A DNA stretch of 64,000 nucleotides. Source: Neelides folsomi (lineage: Eukaryota > Arthropoda > Collembola > Neelipleona > Neelidae). The notes below the pieces were generated by a model. The model had not been told where the DNA came from, did not search any database, and saw only the letters and a program-made list of their open reading frames with translations. Position 1 is the stretch's first letter; each line of letters begins with the position of its first letter. The DNA lies in assembly GCA_034687125.1 (NCBI GenBank), contig JAQGBZ010000151.1, forward strand, positions 62,001 through 126,000, in the 5' to 3' direction. Shown in pieces: positions 22,771 through 36,900 of the stretch. Position numbers and translations under genes: made by a program.

Positions 22771-24772
22771 GTAAATCAAATCTAATTTTCCTTATCCTTT
22801 TTACCTTTACCTTGTCGGGCACTTTGATAAATATCCTGCTTCTCCCTTTTCAAATGGAATGCTCATAAATTATTATAGTGATTTACTAGTTTTTATCGAA
22901 TTCTAATAAGTCAATTGGAATGATTGGCTTCTGCTTTTGCAACAGCCATTCTTTTTCAAATCTAATACCCATTTATCAGTATTATTCTTATGTAATGATT
23001 ACTTATTCAGAATAAATAAATCTAGATCTATGATATCGAGATACCTTGATTAAGTTTTTATATTTTAATTTCCAGGATCTTAAAATGTAAATAAATAGAA
23101 TTAGTTTATCAGTAGTTATCTGCTGTAAAGAGAGTAAACATGAAAAAAATATTAAAGCAATGCTATCCATTAAAAGCATTTTTATCTAACGTAATCAGAC
23201 AATCGAGGCATTTGAGGCTAACTATGCGTCTTAAGATTAAACTCTCCCCATTCCTTCCAATATTCAGGATCATGGTTAGCTATTCGGAAAGGAATTTGCA
23301 ATCCTAAATGCATGTGCTTACATTTACTAATAATACTTGGACTTGGAGCAGACCTGAAGTGTGTGAGTGAAATACAAGGATTTAAAAATGCACTGGGTGT
23401 ATAATGATAGTTGGAGAATCTTATTAGCCCTTCTTTTACCACAAGTACATTAATCCAAAGTGACAGGAGACATAGGTTCTGCAGGATAAAGTTTTATTTA
23501 ATTTACCATAACTCTCTTGACTTTAAGCTATACACTTGTAAAAATGCATTTGTAAATCATCCTGCCTACTAAATAGATTGACTGACTCGAGATTGAGCTT
23601 AAGTATGCTGAAGTGTGTACTGAACATATATGAATGTATAGAGTACATACATGAACTTTATGTTGTGTGTATTGTGGGTGTACTCTCCTGGGATTGAAAT
23701 TAGGGAGCGGGTAAAAGTATGAAAGGAATCTTTTAATGATGTGGAGCGAAGATGGAATTTGTTGAAAGTCGCTCTCTCTCTTTCCCTCCCCCATCTCGTC
23801 TTGTAAAAAATTAATCGACTTTTCGCCCTATCACAGAAACGTTTTATTGAGCAGCGCTCGACTGCCTTTTAAGATCTTAATATTTGTACCATTATAAATG
23901 CAGATATTCTTATAGAAGATTTAAACCATGCAGTCAGAGTTAGTTGAGTTCCCTTATTATTAGGGAAGTCTACAAGTATACTCGATTACCCGTATTAATT
24001 TTTCTCCATGTTCATTCATTGAGACATTGGAATATGGAGAGAGGTGATGAGGATGAGCCGGTAATAGGATGGAATGAGTGGGCCAAAAGTTGCTGGTCAA
24101 TTTACTTTAGATTTATTGGCGATGGCGGATGTTATTTGGTTGGGGCTCTGTGAAAGCTATCTTTTCTCTTTGTGTATTTTTGTAACTGGAAGTGAACTCT
24201 GGAGAGATTAGGAGTTTTAGGAGCTTGTTGGGTTGGAAGGATGCGGGAGGAGAAGGAGGCGCCTTCCTTCACTCCTCACTTACTATCACGACGAGGTCTC
24301 TTTTCTCTCGCTTAAAGCTGTTCCGTGCTTGACTTTGACTTTACTTGTTGCTCCTTCCGTCTCTTGGCACACGGCCGGGTATTTGGACTTTGACTCTCCC
24401 ATACTTCCCTATTAGACTTCGCTTATACAACCAAGTGAGAACTGAGTGAGTGAACCAAAAGTTGTTCGCTCAACGTTCAACCTCATTTCGCGGACTTCTT
24501 TTCTACTCCGGAACTGAGTGGGGAAGGAACTGAGTTCGGGTCTCGATTTATGAACCCGGGAGAGTTAACTTCAAAACACCGCCTAGTTAAAATACAAAAC
24601 AGGTTTAAGTTTTTCAATTATTAATCGGCTGTCAATTCTTGCTTCCAACACCCGCGAGCCGCCCAGTTTCTCACCCGTAGCAAAGTGCCCTTCTTTCTTC
24701 TTTGTCGTTTATTTTTCTTATTCTTGAGAGTTTATTTTGGCTCTCCGATTGACTCTAGTGGCAGGGCGGAGG
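22771..24772 (+). other. Non-coding, intron plus leader of exon 1d
   Basis: No supported exon. Acceptor-like sites near 22946 and 23077 lead at once to stops in the frame needed by exon 1c, so I find no linking exon. From about 24240 the GC content rises toward the ATG at 24773, as expected for a promoter and 5' UTR. Confidence 0.4.
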
Positions 24773-27700
24773 ATGGAATCGTCACCGCTGATTTCCCCAC
24801 CACTCCAACTTCCCACAGACCCCGACAACACCCAGACGCTCACCAAGAAACCCAAAAGTGGAAAAGGGAAAAAAACCATTTTGGGTGTGGGACTCCCGCC
24901 GATTCCGCCAACAAGTGCACAAGGGATGAACCACGACAATTCTCCATCTTCTCATCCAAGAAATTCCCGCACTTCGAGGTCCCAAGAGAAAGAGACGTTT
25001 AGCTGCAGTGGTAGTGTGTATGATGGAACATATCGTTACAAGTCTCCTTCAAGAAATTTTATTCCAAGGGATTCTCCCAAGAATGACCAACCGATCATTA
25101 TTGGGAAGTCTGGAAAGAAGAAATTGAATAAAAGATACGCTTCCTCTCTCCCTGATCGGGAGGAGGATGAACGGAATTTGGCAGCGTCTCCGCTTTCCAC
25201 TTATGAATATTCCTCCTCGTCTTTCTACTGTCCTCATGCTCATTTGCAAGGAAGTTTACAAGGGAGTTTAATTGGTGGTGGGAGGAAGTTGGAATATCCC
25301 AAGCCCACGAAACACTGTAAGAATAAACATTTGTGGGCGAGGTCATCGGTGGAACGAGAAGTGTTTTCAAATGCTCCTGTGTCTTCCAATAACCGCCATT
25401 CTTCATATCATCCAACGGTTGGGTCGTCGGGCTCGATGTTTGGTCCTGAGGGATGTCATCATCATTTGCCTTTTTTGAGTCGACCGACAAGCCCGGTTTT
25501 CCTTGACTCATGTGGGTCAGATCGCGGGATGTGTAATTCATGTGCTACGAAAACATTTCCAAGGGTTTCCTCTCGAGTCTCCATGTCTTGTCATTGCTGT
25601 CGGCATCATTGTGGTAGTGGGAATGGGGGTGGAAGTACAAACATGGTGGTAAGTTTTGTGTAGTACAATTTTCACTTTAAAGGCATTGACTATGTTTCAT
25701 AATTCTCTTCACATAGGTGATGGAAAAAATTGTCACAATTTCTAAATTCATGTTTCAAAAATAAAGATCATAAAAGGTTCATGTTTATGCCATGTATCCT
25801 TAAATTCCTTAAATTGTCATCAAAGATTTTTATTTTTACATAATGAAGTATTCATATTATAGATATTCATAATGAAGTAAATATACCACTACCACCAGCA
25901 AACTATTGATAAAATGATTAAATAAGTTTATAATAAACAATTGTTTAATTTTAATTTTTGGATTTAAAGGGATCTCTTTTGGGATTGGATTATGAAGATC
26001 GTTTACTGCGACTTGAATCCGACAAGGACACGCTCCACCTTCAAGTTTCAGTTCTTTCTGACCAAATCGAGGCTCAAACTTCTAAAATTCAAGATCTCGA
26101 GAAGATGCTCGATGACAAGCGGATCGTTCTTGATACGACAGAAGATCAACTGCAAAGAGTCAGAAATGTCCTTATTTACTTTCCCCTCACTCAAGGGTTC
26201 GAAGCATTTGAAATATTTCTTTTTTTCTCCTCGTAGGAGCTTTTGACGAGATCTTCACTCGAGACTCAAAAGTTGGAGCTTCTGACTGAAATATCTAGCA
26301 TGAGGCTCAAACATGCTTCGCTCGAGAGGGAGAATCTCGAACTTAAAGATCGTTACAGCAGTGGGAAATCAACAACAGATCTCTACTACCAAGATGGACA
26401 TAGGATGTGGGAAAAACCTCCACTTGGACCAGTCGGCAGCAATCGGCCCATTTCTCCTCTTTCTCATAATCCTCATAATTTTGATTCGGGGACGGGGCCA
26501 AGACCTCGGCCGACCAATAATGAATTCTCAAATCCTCCTCCAAGGAACCGGGTAAAATACGTGACTAAGAAGCATAATGTTTTACACTTCTTCATATCAC
26601 TGAAGTTTTTGTGTATCACTTAATGCTATCCTTAGGTGCTTTATATGCTCAATTAAATATTGTATTATTAAATCATTTCAATTATTTTAAATTCCAGACT
26701 CCACCGGCAAATGCATTTCGAAGAGTGGACCAACAGTCGTTTGGAACGCTGCCAAGACGAGCTCAAAATTCCCAGTTGTCAACCTTTAATGGGAATAATT
26801 CATCTCCGGACCGCGGAGGGAATAAGGGGAATTCCATGAGCAGTGGCAATATCCATGCCATCAACTTCACTGGCAGCAAAGGCCAGTCCATCTCCTTTCA
26901 ACAATCTCCTATGGTGGAGGGTGACGGGGGCGCAAATGCTTATCCATCCACTCCCGCGAACGCTTACATTCAAGAAAACTCCTCTGGGCACAGGAGCACT
27001 TCTGCTCCAAACTTAGGTTTCATTTATTCCTATGCTTCTCATTTCACTTTGCTTCCGTTGGTACTTTACTTACTTTTCAGTATTCGATTTTTAGCATTAC
27101 TTTTTTACTTCATTACCTCATTTGCATTTGCTATTAAAACTTCGAAGTATTTTTGCGGCTGATTGGATGTTTAACAATAATAGTTAAATTTTTTATTGGT
27201 TCTTATGATTATAGAAAAACATGTTAAAGTGTAGTTGATTTGAATGTTAACAGGGAAGATTTAAATATTGTGAATAACAAGGAGTGAACATTGCTTGTCT
27301 GAGGGTGTTGACTATGTAATGAACGAGAAGTTATTAAAGATTGTGTATTTTCTCAAAATCGTGTTTTTACAGCTGCGATTGAACGAGACGATTGGCAAAG
27401 GAGGACGACAAATAACACAAATAGCAACAGTGGGATTGGTCTCAAATCTCCGACGAGCGGAGGTGGGCACAAGTCAAGAGGGATTATGCGGATTCTTGGG
27501 AAATTGAAGAGGAGCAACTCTGGTGGGTTGGATAACGATGTTGCTCCAGCTGAAGGGGGTGTTTTGCCTTTTTCACGAGGAGGCCTCCGGGCCACTGCTG
27601 CTCCGAGACTCGGATGGATGAGGGAATTAAGCCCAGCTAAAAAGTAAATTATTTACTCTCTGTCTCCCCAAAGTTTACTAAATAAATGTTAAATGTAAAA

Positions 27701-29214
27701 TAAATATACTAAAATAAAACGTTGATCACTAGGCCTGATGGACCCATTACAAGTTGGGATTCGGATGCTGTTGTGACTTGGCTCAATTATTTGGGCCTTG
27801 GAATGTATGCCAATGAAGTTAAACGATGGGTCAAAACAGGCCAGCAGCTTCTTGATGCTTCAACTCCTGAACTTGAGAAAGAGCTTGGTGTAAAGGTGAT
27901 TATTTAACATTAATTAAAAAATTATCAAATTGTTTGAGTTAAGACCAATAAGGCATTTAATATTTTTATTGTCTTTTAAAAGAAACTAGAAGAATTAAAG
28001 TGGAAAATGTAAATATTATTTATTTTTACAGAATATCTTGCACAGGAAAAAGTTAGCTTTGGCTATCCATTCTCTTAAAAATCCCGACGAAGAAGATGCT
28101 GCAGGAAGGCTTGATTATCATTGGGTGATTCGATGGCTGGATGACGTTGGACTTCCACAATACAAAGAATCCTTCGCTGAAGCTCGAATTGATGGGAGAG
28201 TTTTGGGTCAATTGACGGCTGAAGATCTCATTAGTTTGAAAGTCACGAGTGTCCTTCACCACGCGAGCATTAAGAGAGGAATTCAGCTTCTTCGGATCCA
28301 CCGGTTTAATCCGGGTTGCTTATGTCGGAGAAGTGGACCGAATTCAACCTCTGTTCCTGTTCTTCCAAATGGAAATGGAGATTTAGGCCTTGGATTGACT
28401 GGGCCGAAGTATGTGGCTACTTGGACCAATCACCGAGTCATGGAGTGGCTTAAAGCTATTGATTTAGCTGAATACGCACCCAATTTGAGAGGCTCAGGTT
28501 TTTAAAGAATTCAATGTTAAAGATTTAATAATTAATTGACCTTGATATATTTACCTTAATGTATAAGTGTTAAAATGGGTGTATTTTTAATTTAATTATT
28601 TTAAGGTGTTCACGGAGCGCTGATCATTTTTGAACCACGCTTCAATTCGGAGCTTCTCTCAGTTTTACTTTCAATCCCCAATAATAAAACTCTGCTTCGG
28701 AGACATTTAACGTTGCAATTTAGTGAATTACTTGGACGCCATATTGTTCAAGAAAAGCGAGTTCTTGAATTAGCCAGTGAATTTGTGCCGATAAATCCTA
28801 CAACTAAAGTTAAGGTAAACAAGAACAACAAATAAAGAACATTCTTAATATTAAATATGATATTATCTATTTTAATTGGGTTAATCAATTGCTTTGTTAA
28901 TTGTGTTGTTAATTGTTTGTATTTATGTGCAGATATCTGTGAGATCAAAGTTTCCATTACGAAGGAAAAGGATGAGCAGTGAATTTAGCGAAGATCCTAT
29001 TTGTCCCTTGGATTGGAATGTCTATCCGTTTAAAACTGATTCGTTAATGCAGGTATTAATGCTTAAAGATATAATTTTCCTCTTTAAATAGTTTTTTAAT
29101 ATAGAAGTGGATGATAATATTTATCTTTTGTTGTATTTTCAGCTTACGACAATAGAAAATTTAGATGAAGAACCTGGAAATAAAAATGGAGGAGATAAAA
29201 TTAGCATTATTTGA
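24773..29214 (+). CDS. liprin-beta: Liprin-beta (PPFIBP), main body with first exon 1d
   Basis: Scaffold protein of cell contacts and synaptic active zones that pairs with liprin-alpha through its SAM domains. Exons: 24773-25648, 25970-26158, 26237-26551, 26698-27016, 27373-27643, 27733-27895, 28032-28497, 28606-28814, 28933-29052 and 29143-29214, joining in frame to 999 residues. Residues 1-292 are a disordered N-terminus with eight cysteines at 228-280. From 293 comes a coiled coil of about 110 residues (LHLQVSVLSDQIEAQTSKIQ, ELLTRSSLETQKLELL), much shorter than in vertebrates. Then a linker with STSAPNL, SRGIMRILGKLKRSNS and AAPRLGWMREL. The three SAM domains lie near 661-729, 738-805 and 838-905, the last holding the block EYAPNLRGSGVHGALI. 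The C-terminus is short. Exon 1d is the nearest first exon, with ATG after an in-frame stop at 24725. Exons 1a-1c offer other N-termini. Confidence 0.92.
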
Positions 29215-30900
29215 AATTATCTATCTCAAATTAGCTCAAATCTTTACAATATCCTAATTGAAATTGTGAAACACACGCAGCTATCATTAGATTCTCTTCC
29301 TTAATATCTAATGATTTTGACAAACTTCAATACATTTTAAAAACTAAACATGACACACTGAGATTACATTTTTATAATTATTTGGTTTACCTTGCAAGCT
29401 ACATTTTAATATATTTTATGCATTTAAAGTCAAAATGAAGAATATTGGCTTATTTTACAAACAATATAAAATATTGTCTTAATTTATTGCTTACATACCT
29501 ATCTATCTGTAACTTATTGTTATTTAATTTTTGCACTTAATTTTTGTTAATCATGTGTATTATAAATACATGTTTATATTACATGTCTGTGCTGAATATC
29601 TGCCAAAATATTTGAATGATATAATTACTTCGGAAGTTTATATTAACTTGCTTTATATGTATGTACTCTACGTACGCGAATAGTTAAATACTTGTGTAGA
29701 TACTATTTAATCACTCAAACAAGACTAAAATAATAAACAAGAGCTATAAATATATTATTCCTATTCTCCGCTACTTTATTATTTAAAGTTAATTAGTTTT
29801 TTTAATTGATTAATTGTTTATGGTTAATGATATTGGATCTTATTACAATTAAAATTAGTAAAGTTCATTCAAAGATCTGGATATATTTACTATTGTTCAT
29901 TTATTAATGATGTTGAAGGCATTCTGCTTATTTTAACCATTGTATAAATTATAATTAATATTGCTGTTAAAAGAGTTTACCTAATTTAAATACTGTACGC
30001 TTACATAAATAAATGATATAGGTATAGTAAATAAAATAATGAATTATTATTGGTTTTAATAATTTCTGTTAATAAGTGTAAATAATTCATGCGGTATACT
30101 TTTCCTACAACATTTCATCTTATTCATATGGGCATTAATTGCAATTTACGAATAGTATATGGTTTATATTGTATACTATTTACTACACAGTAAATTAAGT
30201 GTAAACTGTGTAAATGATTTTAGTTTAAGTTTTAAAATATGAATATTAAATGATCAGTGTTAATATAAAATTTTTGATATAATAATATGAAATATTTATT
30301 TAAGCATGTCATTTCATATTCATATCAGTCCTAACCTCATAACTCATAATATTACCATTAAATCTATCTGCGAAATTTACCTGCCTAATAAATATCCGAA
30401 CTCTGTTTTAGTTGAAATAATTATAAAGTTTAACACTAAAAGTAATAAGCATCGAGTTTTCTATATTATACTCTACCTGTACATAACCATGTGCACTTGA
30501 TTGAAAGAGGAGTCTTATTAATGCAAACTTATGAAAAGATGAGGGCAAACATGTATAAAAAAATCTTAAGCAAAAATGAATAATGGAATTGGAGACTCAT
30601 CAGAATCAAAGTTCAATTGAATTGTACGGATAATAAATTGAGTTTCTCATGAATGTATTCTTCCTTGAATTCAATTCATTCAATTGCACGGTCAAAATCT
30701 CTCAAAGGCTTCCGCTCCCAGTCGAAAGCTCTTCACTCCCTTTTTACCTTATCCACAGACCTAGGAGATTTCTTACACGTTTTCTTTATAGATAATAAGA
30801 AGTATAGCGGGCGTTCAAAGATTCCAACTAAATAGTTTCTTTCAGCTAATCTTTAGATACAATAAATTATAACTGGTATAGTTAAATAAATACCATTCAC
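29215..30900 (+). other. Liprin-beta 3' UTR and AT-rich flank
   Basis: Very AT-rich, no coding frame. The first good poly(A) signal is at 29732, giving a 3' UTR of about 520 bases. More AATAAA strings follow near 30005 and 30030. Confidence 0.5.
29732..29737 (+). terminator. Poly(A) signal of liprin-beta (candidate)
   Basis: First AATAAA after the stop codon at 29214. Position only; a few variant signals occur earlier. Confidence 0.35.
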
Positions 30901-33900
30901 AATGTCAATGAGGATTTGCAACCATGAAAAGTTCTTTCAGATTTAAACTTGTAAGCTCGGGTATTATAAATTACTCTCTTAAACACCTGTGCCACGCATT
31001 TTATATTATAGTATACCTTAATTTAACTATACTGAAAGTGCTTTAGCACCACATACTTTTTGCTATATTACGTAATGCTAATGAAGAGTTCTAACGATCA
31101 TTTAATTTGATTTTTGAGCAAAAGCGTCCATACAGCAATAAAAGGATAGACAGATTGAACGGCAGGTTTTTTGGCTTAATTGGATTTATTGGTTGAATGT
31201 GTTGAATCCAATTTCGCGAGCCATTAATTCCCATCTTGTCAAACCTTGTGAGTCGCAAAGTGAAAGAGAAATAAATGAGTCAGAGTGACTGTTAAAGTCA
31301 CTCTCTCGGAACCACGCGAACTCACCATACTTAACATTTAACTCATTTCATACCCGTTGACAAAACTCTTGGCCTTTCAACTTTAACTCACTGCTGAACA
31401 ACTGAACAGGAAATGTGGAGATGTTATGAGTCTTATGAGGATTCCTACATTGTTGGTTATAAAGATCCCACGTTGTTTTTCTTCCTTCACTCTGAGGAGA
31501 ATCAGGGAGAACATGATTACGAACATAACTTGTCTTCTAATTACTCGAGTAAATGTCGGATTCTCTAGAAAAATTGGACACGTCGAGGGTGATAAATACC
31601 AACAAGGAGAGACTTCATGGATAAATTCTCCCTCTCACCATTAATCATGCGAAGACGACTATTCCCACTTGTTCCCCATTAACCCCACGCACTCCTCGTC
31701 AACTTGTCCTTGCTTATTGACACTCACTTGAGTCACTTTACGTTAATAGATATTACAGTATAAGTCCTGTCTCCATACTTGCTTTTATAACATTAAAAAA
31801 CATTAAAAAATATGGGAAAGGAATAAAAAGGTTTTTTAACTCAATTCTTAAGGCGTTCTTAAAGGTTCATTGCGTATTTCATTCACACTTGACTGAATAT
31901 CTGGAAATACATGAGGTTTTGTATTTAAGGTGCTGGGGAAGAAAAGGTGTGAAATTGAATGTCGAACATTTTGTATAATTATATGCGTAAAAGTGACCGG
32001 GTCTGGAATATACGCACGTAGTAAAAAGATATATGTAAATAGTTAATTCCTCTGTGATCAGATGTGCTTCACTTGCAAATGCTGGTAGAAAGAGGAAAGA
32101 CAAATTCCCAAGATCTCGACCGACAAGAAAACCCTCGGTTGTGGAAATCTGCATATCAGCAAATGTCATCTGAAGAGTCAAAAATGAAACCAGTTCTTGT
32201 CATCCTTTGTCTCCCTCGCAGCTTGCCATCAGAAAGTCGTGGAGCTCGCAGGCTCCTCGGCGCTCGCACAAACTCCACACACGCAATGAAGTTTTTGCCT
32301 TTTTTTATTCACCATTTAACTCCATTTGGATTTAGACTCATTTTAATTTAATTTCCATTCTCTCTTATAAGGAAACATATCCCTGGCTCTTAATCTTTTA
32401 ATGGACCTTTGCAGTAATGGATCGAGGGCTTTCGTTCCCACCTTCCTTAATTCTCCACTTACCTCAGACCATTTCTTCCTCGATCCTTTTTTTCATTTTA
32501 TGTTTCAATTTTCTCTCAAACTTTTTTGCAAACTGCAAAACTTCTATCCGCAAACGTTTTTAAAGAGTTTTCAGATAGAGTTTTAAAAGTGGCCTAAGTA
32601 TGCATAGGATGGAATTAATTTACTTGTCACTTTTTCTGTGAATAAAATAAAATGCAAAATTAAATAAAATTGACCAAACTTTTAACTTTTAAGAATTCCT
32701 TTTAAGCCAATTAAAATATAAAGGAAAGTAATCAATTAACTTTCCGTTTCCCATTTCCCATATAATAAAATTGTTTATATTTTATTGCTTCTTATTAGCC
32801 AACATGACGAGATAATGATGGTTCCTTTCGAAATACACTTAAGCAATACGAGATGATGAGGGTTGATAAGAAGAAGGAGGATTCACTATATTTACATTAC
32901 ATAAACTATTGGTTCAACAAACGGATATAATTGTGCATAATATGTGTTCGTTCTTATAATTCTTACATTAAGATATCTATCTGCTAATTAAGATAACAAT
33001 CTTTATTTATACAAATTGTGATTAACAGTGAAGTTAGATACATAATTACAAGACAATTCTGATAATTTCCCTGAAGTTGATTAACGATGACGTTAGTTCG
33101 TTTTGGAAAAATAAGGAATTAAATTATCTATAAATTACTGAAAACAGAATATTGTAATTAATAATAAAATCTTTGTAATGATCAGTTCAGGTACGAGTTA
33201 AAACAACAATTTATTCAGCAATATTCAAATTCGTAATAAATTAAAGCAATGCTCAAAATATCTTATAAATTAAATTATATAAGAATTTATAACATGTTAG
33301 TATCTAACTGTGATTATGGATGGTTTTTATGAATAAGCTGGCCTGCTTAAGCAATGAAATATGAATCTTATGAATTTGCATTTTATAAAAATTGTAGTTC
33401 ATAAATACTTGCCTTTTTAAAGTTTTGAACCATGTAAAATTGTATAAAAGCATTATGAATTCACACTACTTTAGTTTATGATCCAATGTCGTAAATCTCA
33501 TAAATCTCATGAACTTCATAAACAATTCAATATGAAAATAATATTTTGCCAAGGCTGGCATTCTTAAACAGATACACAATCTGAAAAAATTGAATGGTTG
33601 ACGTTTCTGCCATTATTATTCTCAATGGAAGATTTTTTTAATTTGCTAATGGTAGCATGAAAAGTTTGCTGAGTGGTCTTGAAGTCCATAAAATTGTTTG
33701 GTGAATTTTGAAGTAGAATTCTCACTACTGTCTGATGTAAAGAATGGAAACGAAGAAGGTGAAAAACCACAGGAACTCTCATTTGAAGTCAATTGAACGG
33801 TGAAGTGGTGGAGATGATCCAGAGCACAACTCGGACCAAAAGCTCTCCATCAAAAGTGGACAATTACAAAATTCATTTCTCATCCAGTACGTTCTTCATC

Positions 33901-36900
33901 TCCTCCTTTGTTGAGGGAGGAAAAAAGGATTTTACGGGGTGGGAGCAAGTCATTATAGCGGCCCGACCCCAGTGGGTGGGCGAGGAAGATGCAAATTCAA
34001 TCTCTTACCCGTTTCTCATCCGGTTGATGCAAAGGGTTAATGAATTACAACTCCAACTTTAATCATTTCCCCGAATTCCTTAACTGGGAATGAGCAAGTC
34101 ATTCCTAATTAGCAAAATAAGAACACTGTTAATCATTCACTTTTCTCTTCTCATTCGTTAATTAAATAAGAATGAAAGTTCTGCTCACTCACTCATATTG
34201 TAGTCAATTCTAAAGTCACATCTGAACTGTATTCAATTGATGCATGATGGTTAAAATCTGAACTTTATTTTTTTATAAAACAAATAAATGCCTTAATGAC
34301 TAATTAAAATATCCAGTTTGGCGATTGGCTTTTATTTTTTGTTAAAAATTTATAAATATTTAACAGAGTTATATAAAAATAAATTTTCCATTGGGAATTC
34401 CCTATTTCTACTTTTAAAGTTAGATTTTACTTTATTTTTACTTTTTTTCTTCTGCATTCTCACGTTTAACAATTTCAAGATCCGTAAGATGATTCTTGAA
34501 GATCCAAGTTAAGAAAATTGTTAGATCCTAAAAAAAGTGAAGCGCGAGAATCAAAACATTAAACGTTTTTACACCAATTTAATGCCACCTTATAAAAAAT
34601 GAACGAGTCTAATTAATCTATTACCACTTACAGTTTGAATTTGAACAAAAGTGAAAGGATCATTTGAGGTCTATCATTTAAATGGAAAAGTACACAAGTG
34701 AGGGGATGTTGCCCATATCATTCAAGTGATCCTCTTCAGGTGCTGGTGAGAGGAAGTAGTTAATGTTAGTTAGAAACGAGTAAAAATGTCACAAGGAGGG
34801 TAAAACGAGTAGTGAGCTCACAGGGAGAGATCCAACGTCCAAGTCATAACAATAAAGAAGACGCGTTACCGGTCATCTAATTGAATATAAATTGAGAAAT
34901 TAAAGGGTTATTAGGGTTAGTTCCTCTCACAGTTCTTCTAATGTAGATTTGATTTAACCCATCATTGCCTATGCCCTATAGTCTTCCTTCCATCCCACCA
35001 CCATGCTCTTGGTAAATACCTAATATTATGAACATTCCCAAATGAAGAACCTCCCTTGATTACCCATCAAGTTTATCCGAGGGAAACTCGACATTTTTTG
35101 CTTCGTGGTTGCAAGAACCTTTTTCTTCATTTTGGAAGGACTCACTTTATCTTTTCCTATTTATCTTCAAGTTTCGGTATATTTCATATAAATAACTATA
35201 AATTCCTTATTTATTGTCACACGGCCCTATTCAAAAGATTTTTAAGTGTATCTTTTCATATCTAACCCACATTTGAATGATATTTTGGTAAGTGGAGTGA
35301 AGAAAGAGTTTCCAAATTCCAGATCCTTTCCAATTTATTGCTTGGACCTTTTTTCAATTTCTTGGAAATTGCGATTAGTCAACCTATAACCTTCCAAAGT
35401 AATAATGTTATAAGTGGAGATAAGTTGGAGATCGGAGGAGACAGTTGTCTTAATTGCGAAGTAAGTGTGGGTATGATGAACTGGTGAGGTGAGCTTTCGC
35501 TTTGTGTTATCGTAATAATGGTAAATGGCGTCCACGTCCATTTGAGCCGACAGGGGTTATTGGGGATGGATGACAAGTTTGTTCCTTTGGTAGAAGAAAA
35601 GCTTTATCTGTCGGAGCCGTCTGGTTCTCTTTCTCACTCCTTCTGTTTCCTCTTTTCCTTTACAAAATTCAGCATCTCTTTATTGTCTTTATTCATTATT
35701 TACATTTATTAACATACATCAGATATGACTCATATGACATATTGATATTACTTATGTATAATTAAATCCACATTACAATTTTTTTCAATTCTGTTGGTTT
35801 TTCCTATTGTAAATTTTATGTATATAGGATATGTATGGTAAGTTAAGTTGGTAAGTTTATATTATTTGTGACAAATACAGAAGCATAGACATTATATCAG
35901 ACTTGGTAGACCTTAATAACAAGTATTTCTTGTGGGGTTTGGCGAGCTTTAAAACAATACAAGTTGTGGAATATTTGCGCGAATCAAATCACGGGTCTCT
36001 TAACATGGAAAATAAAAGTAAATTGACTCATGCTGATTTTATACGACTAATGAATATTTATCATTTCCATTTGCATTGTCTCCCGTAAAATTGAGACAAA
36101 CTACAGTTAATGTCCATCTATTTTACATAATAATATGCGAAAGGTATTTTACTAGGTGTCTTCTTGTAAAATAAATTTGATTCGCCTTTCTAATTTATAA
36201 TTTGCCAAGGATTTGCTTTATACAGAATAGGTCTGTAAATGCTGATTCCACTATCTTGCTTTCTTTAATCAAGATCCTCTCAACACGCGCAAATTGACAA
36301 GAAAGTTATTTGCCTTTTACAACTATAGGCAAGAAAGAAGAAAAGGGAAACGTGCAAATTGCTAATGCAAGGACCTTAGCCCTTTTCAAATTATCTTTTA
36401 ATACAAAAATAGAGAAGTCGTTAAAAGAATAAAAAAATAAAATTCTCAACCCATCATTCCTCAATGCAACGCCGTCTTTTATTGTTTCTCTCCACACCTG
36501 TTGATTCTTTTATTCCCTAATTATCCCTTATTTTAATTGAGCCCAGTCATTAAATTTTAAACTTACCTTTTTTATTTTAAACAGCCTAAAATAAACCTCT
36601 TTTCCTTTATACCTAGAATGCAAGAAAAATGCCGCTTGGTGAATTACTCCACATAATCCTTTACAACTAAATAGCACTTACATTTAGAAAGAATTCCAAT
36701 AAAGTCTCCTTTATTTCCACACAATTGACTTATACAATTTATGCATTTTGTTTTATTCTGCTTTTATGCAATCGGTGTGACTAAAAAGAGAATCGCAGGT
36801 ATTGTTTAAAATAGTCAAGTTTAACTTAATTATTGTTGAGAATTGGGAATTATAAAAGACTTAGTTTTTATTCTGGCTGCTCTATAGGTTCATCCATGTT

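Noticed and set aside
24034-24060. Possible mini first exon (MERGDEDEP then GTAATA) for liprin-beta
   Set aside because: Nine codons and a weak donor are too little evidence.
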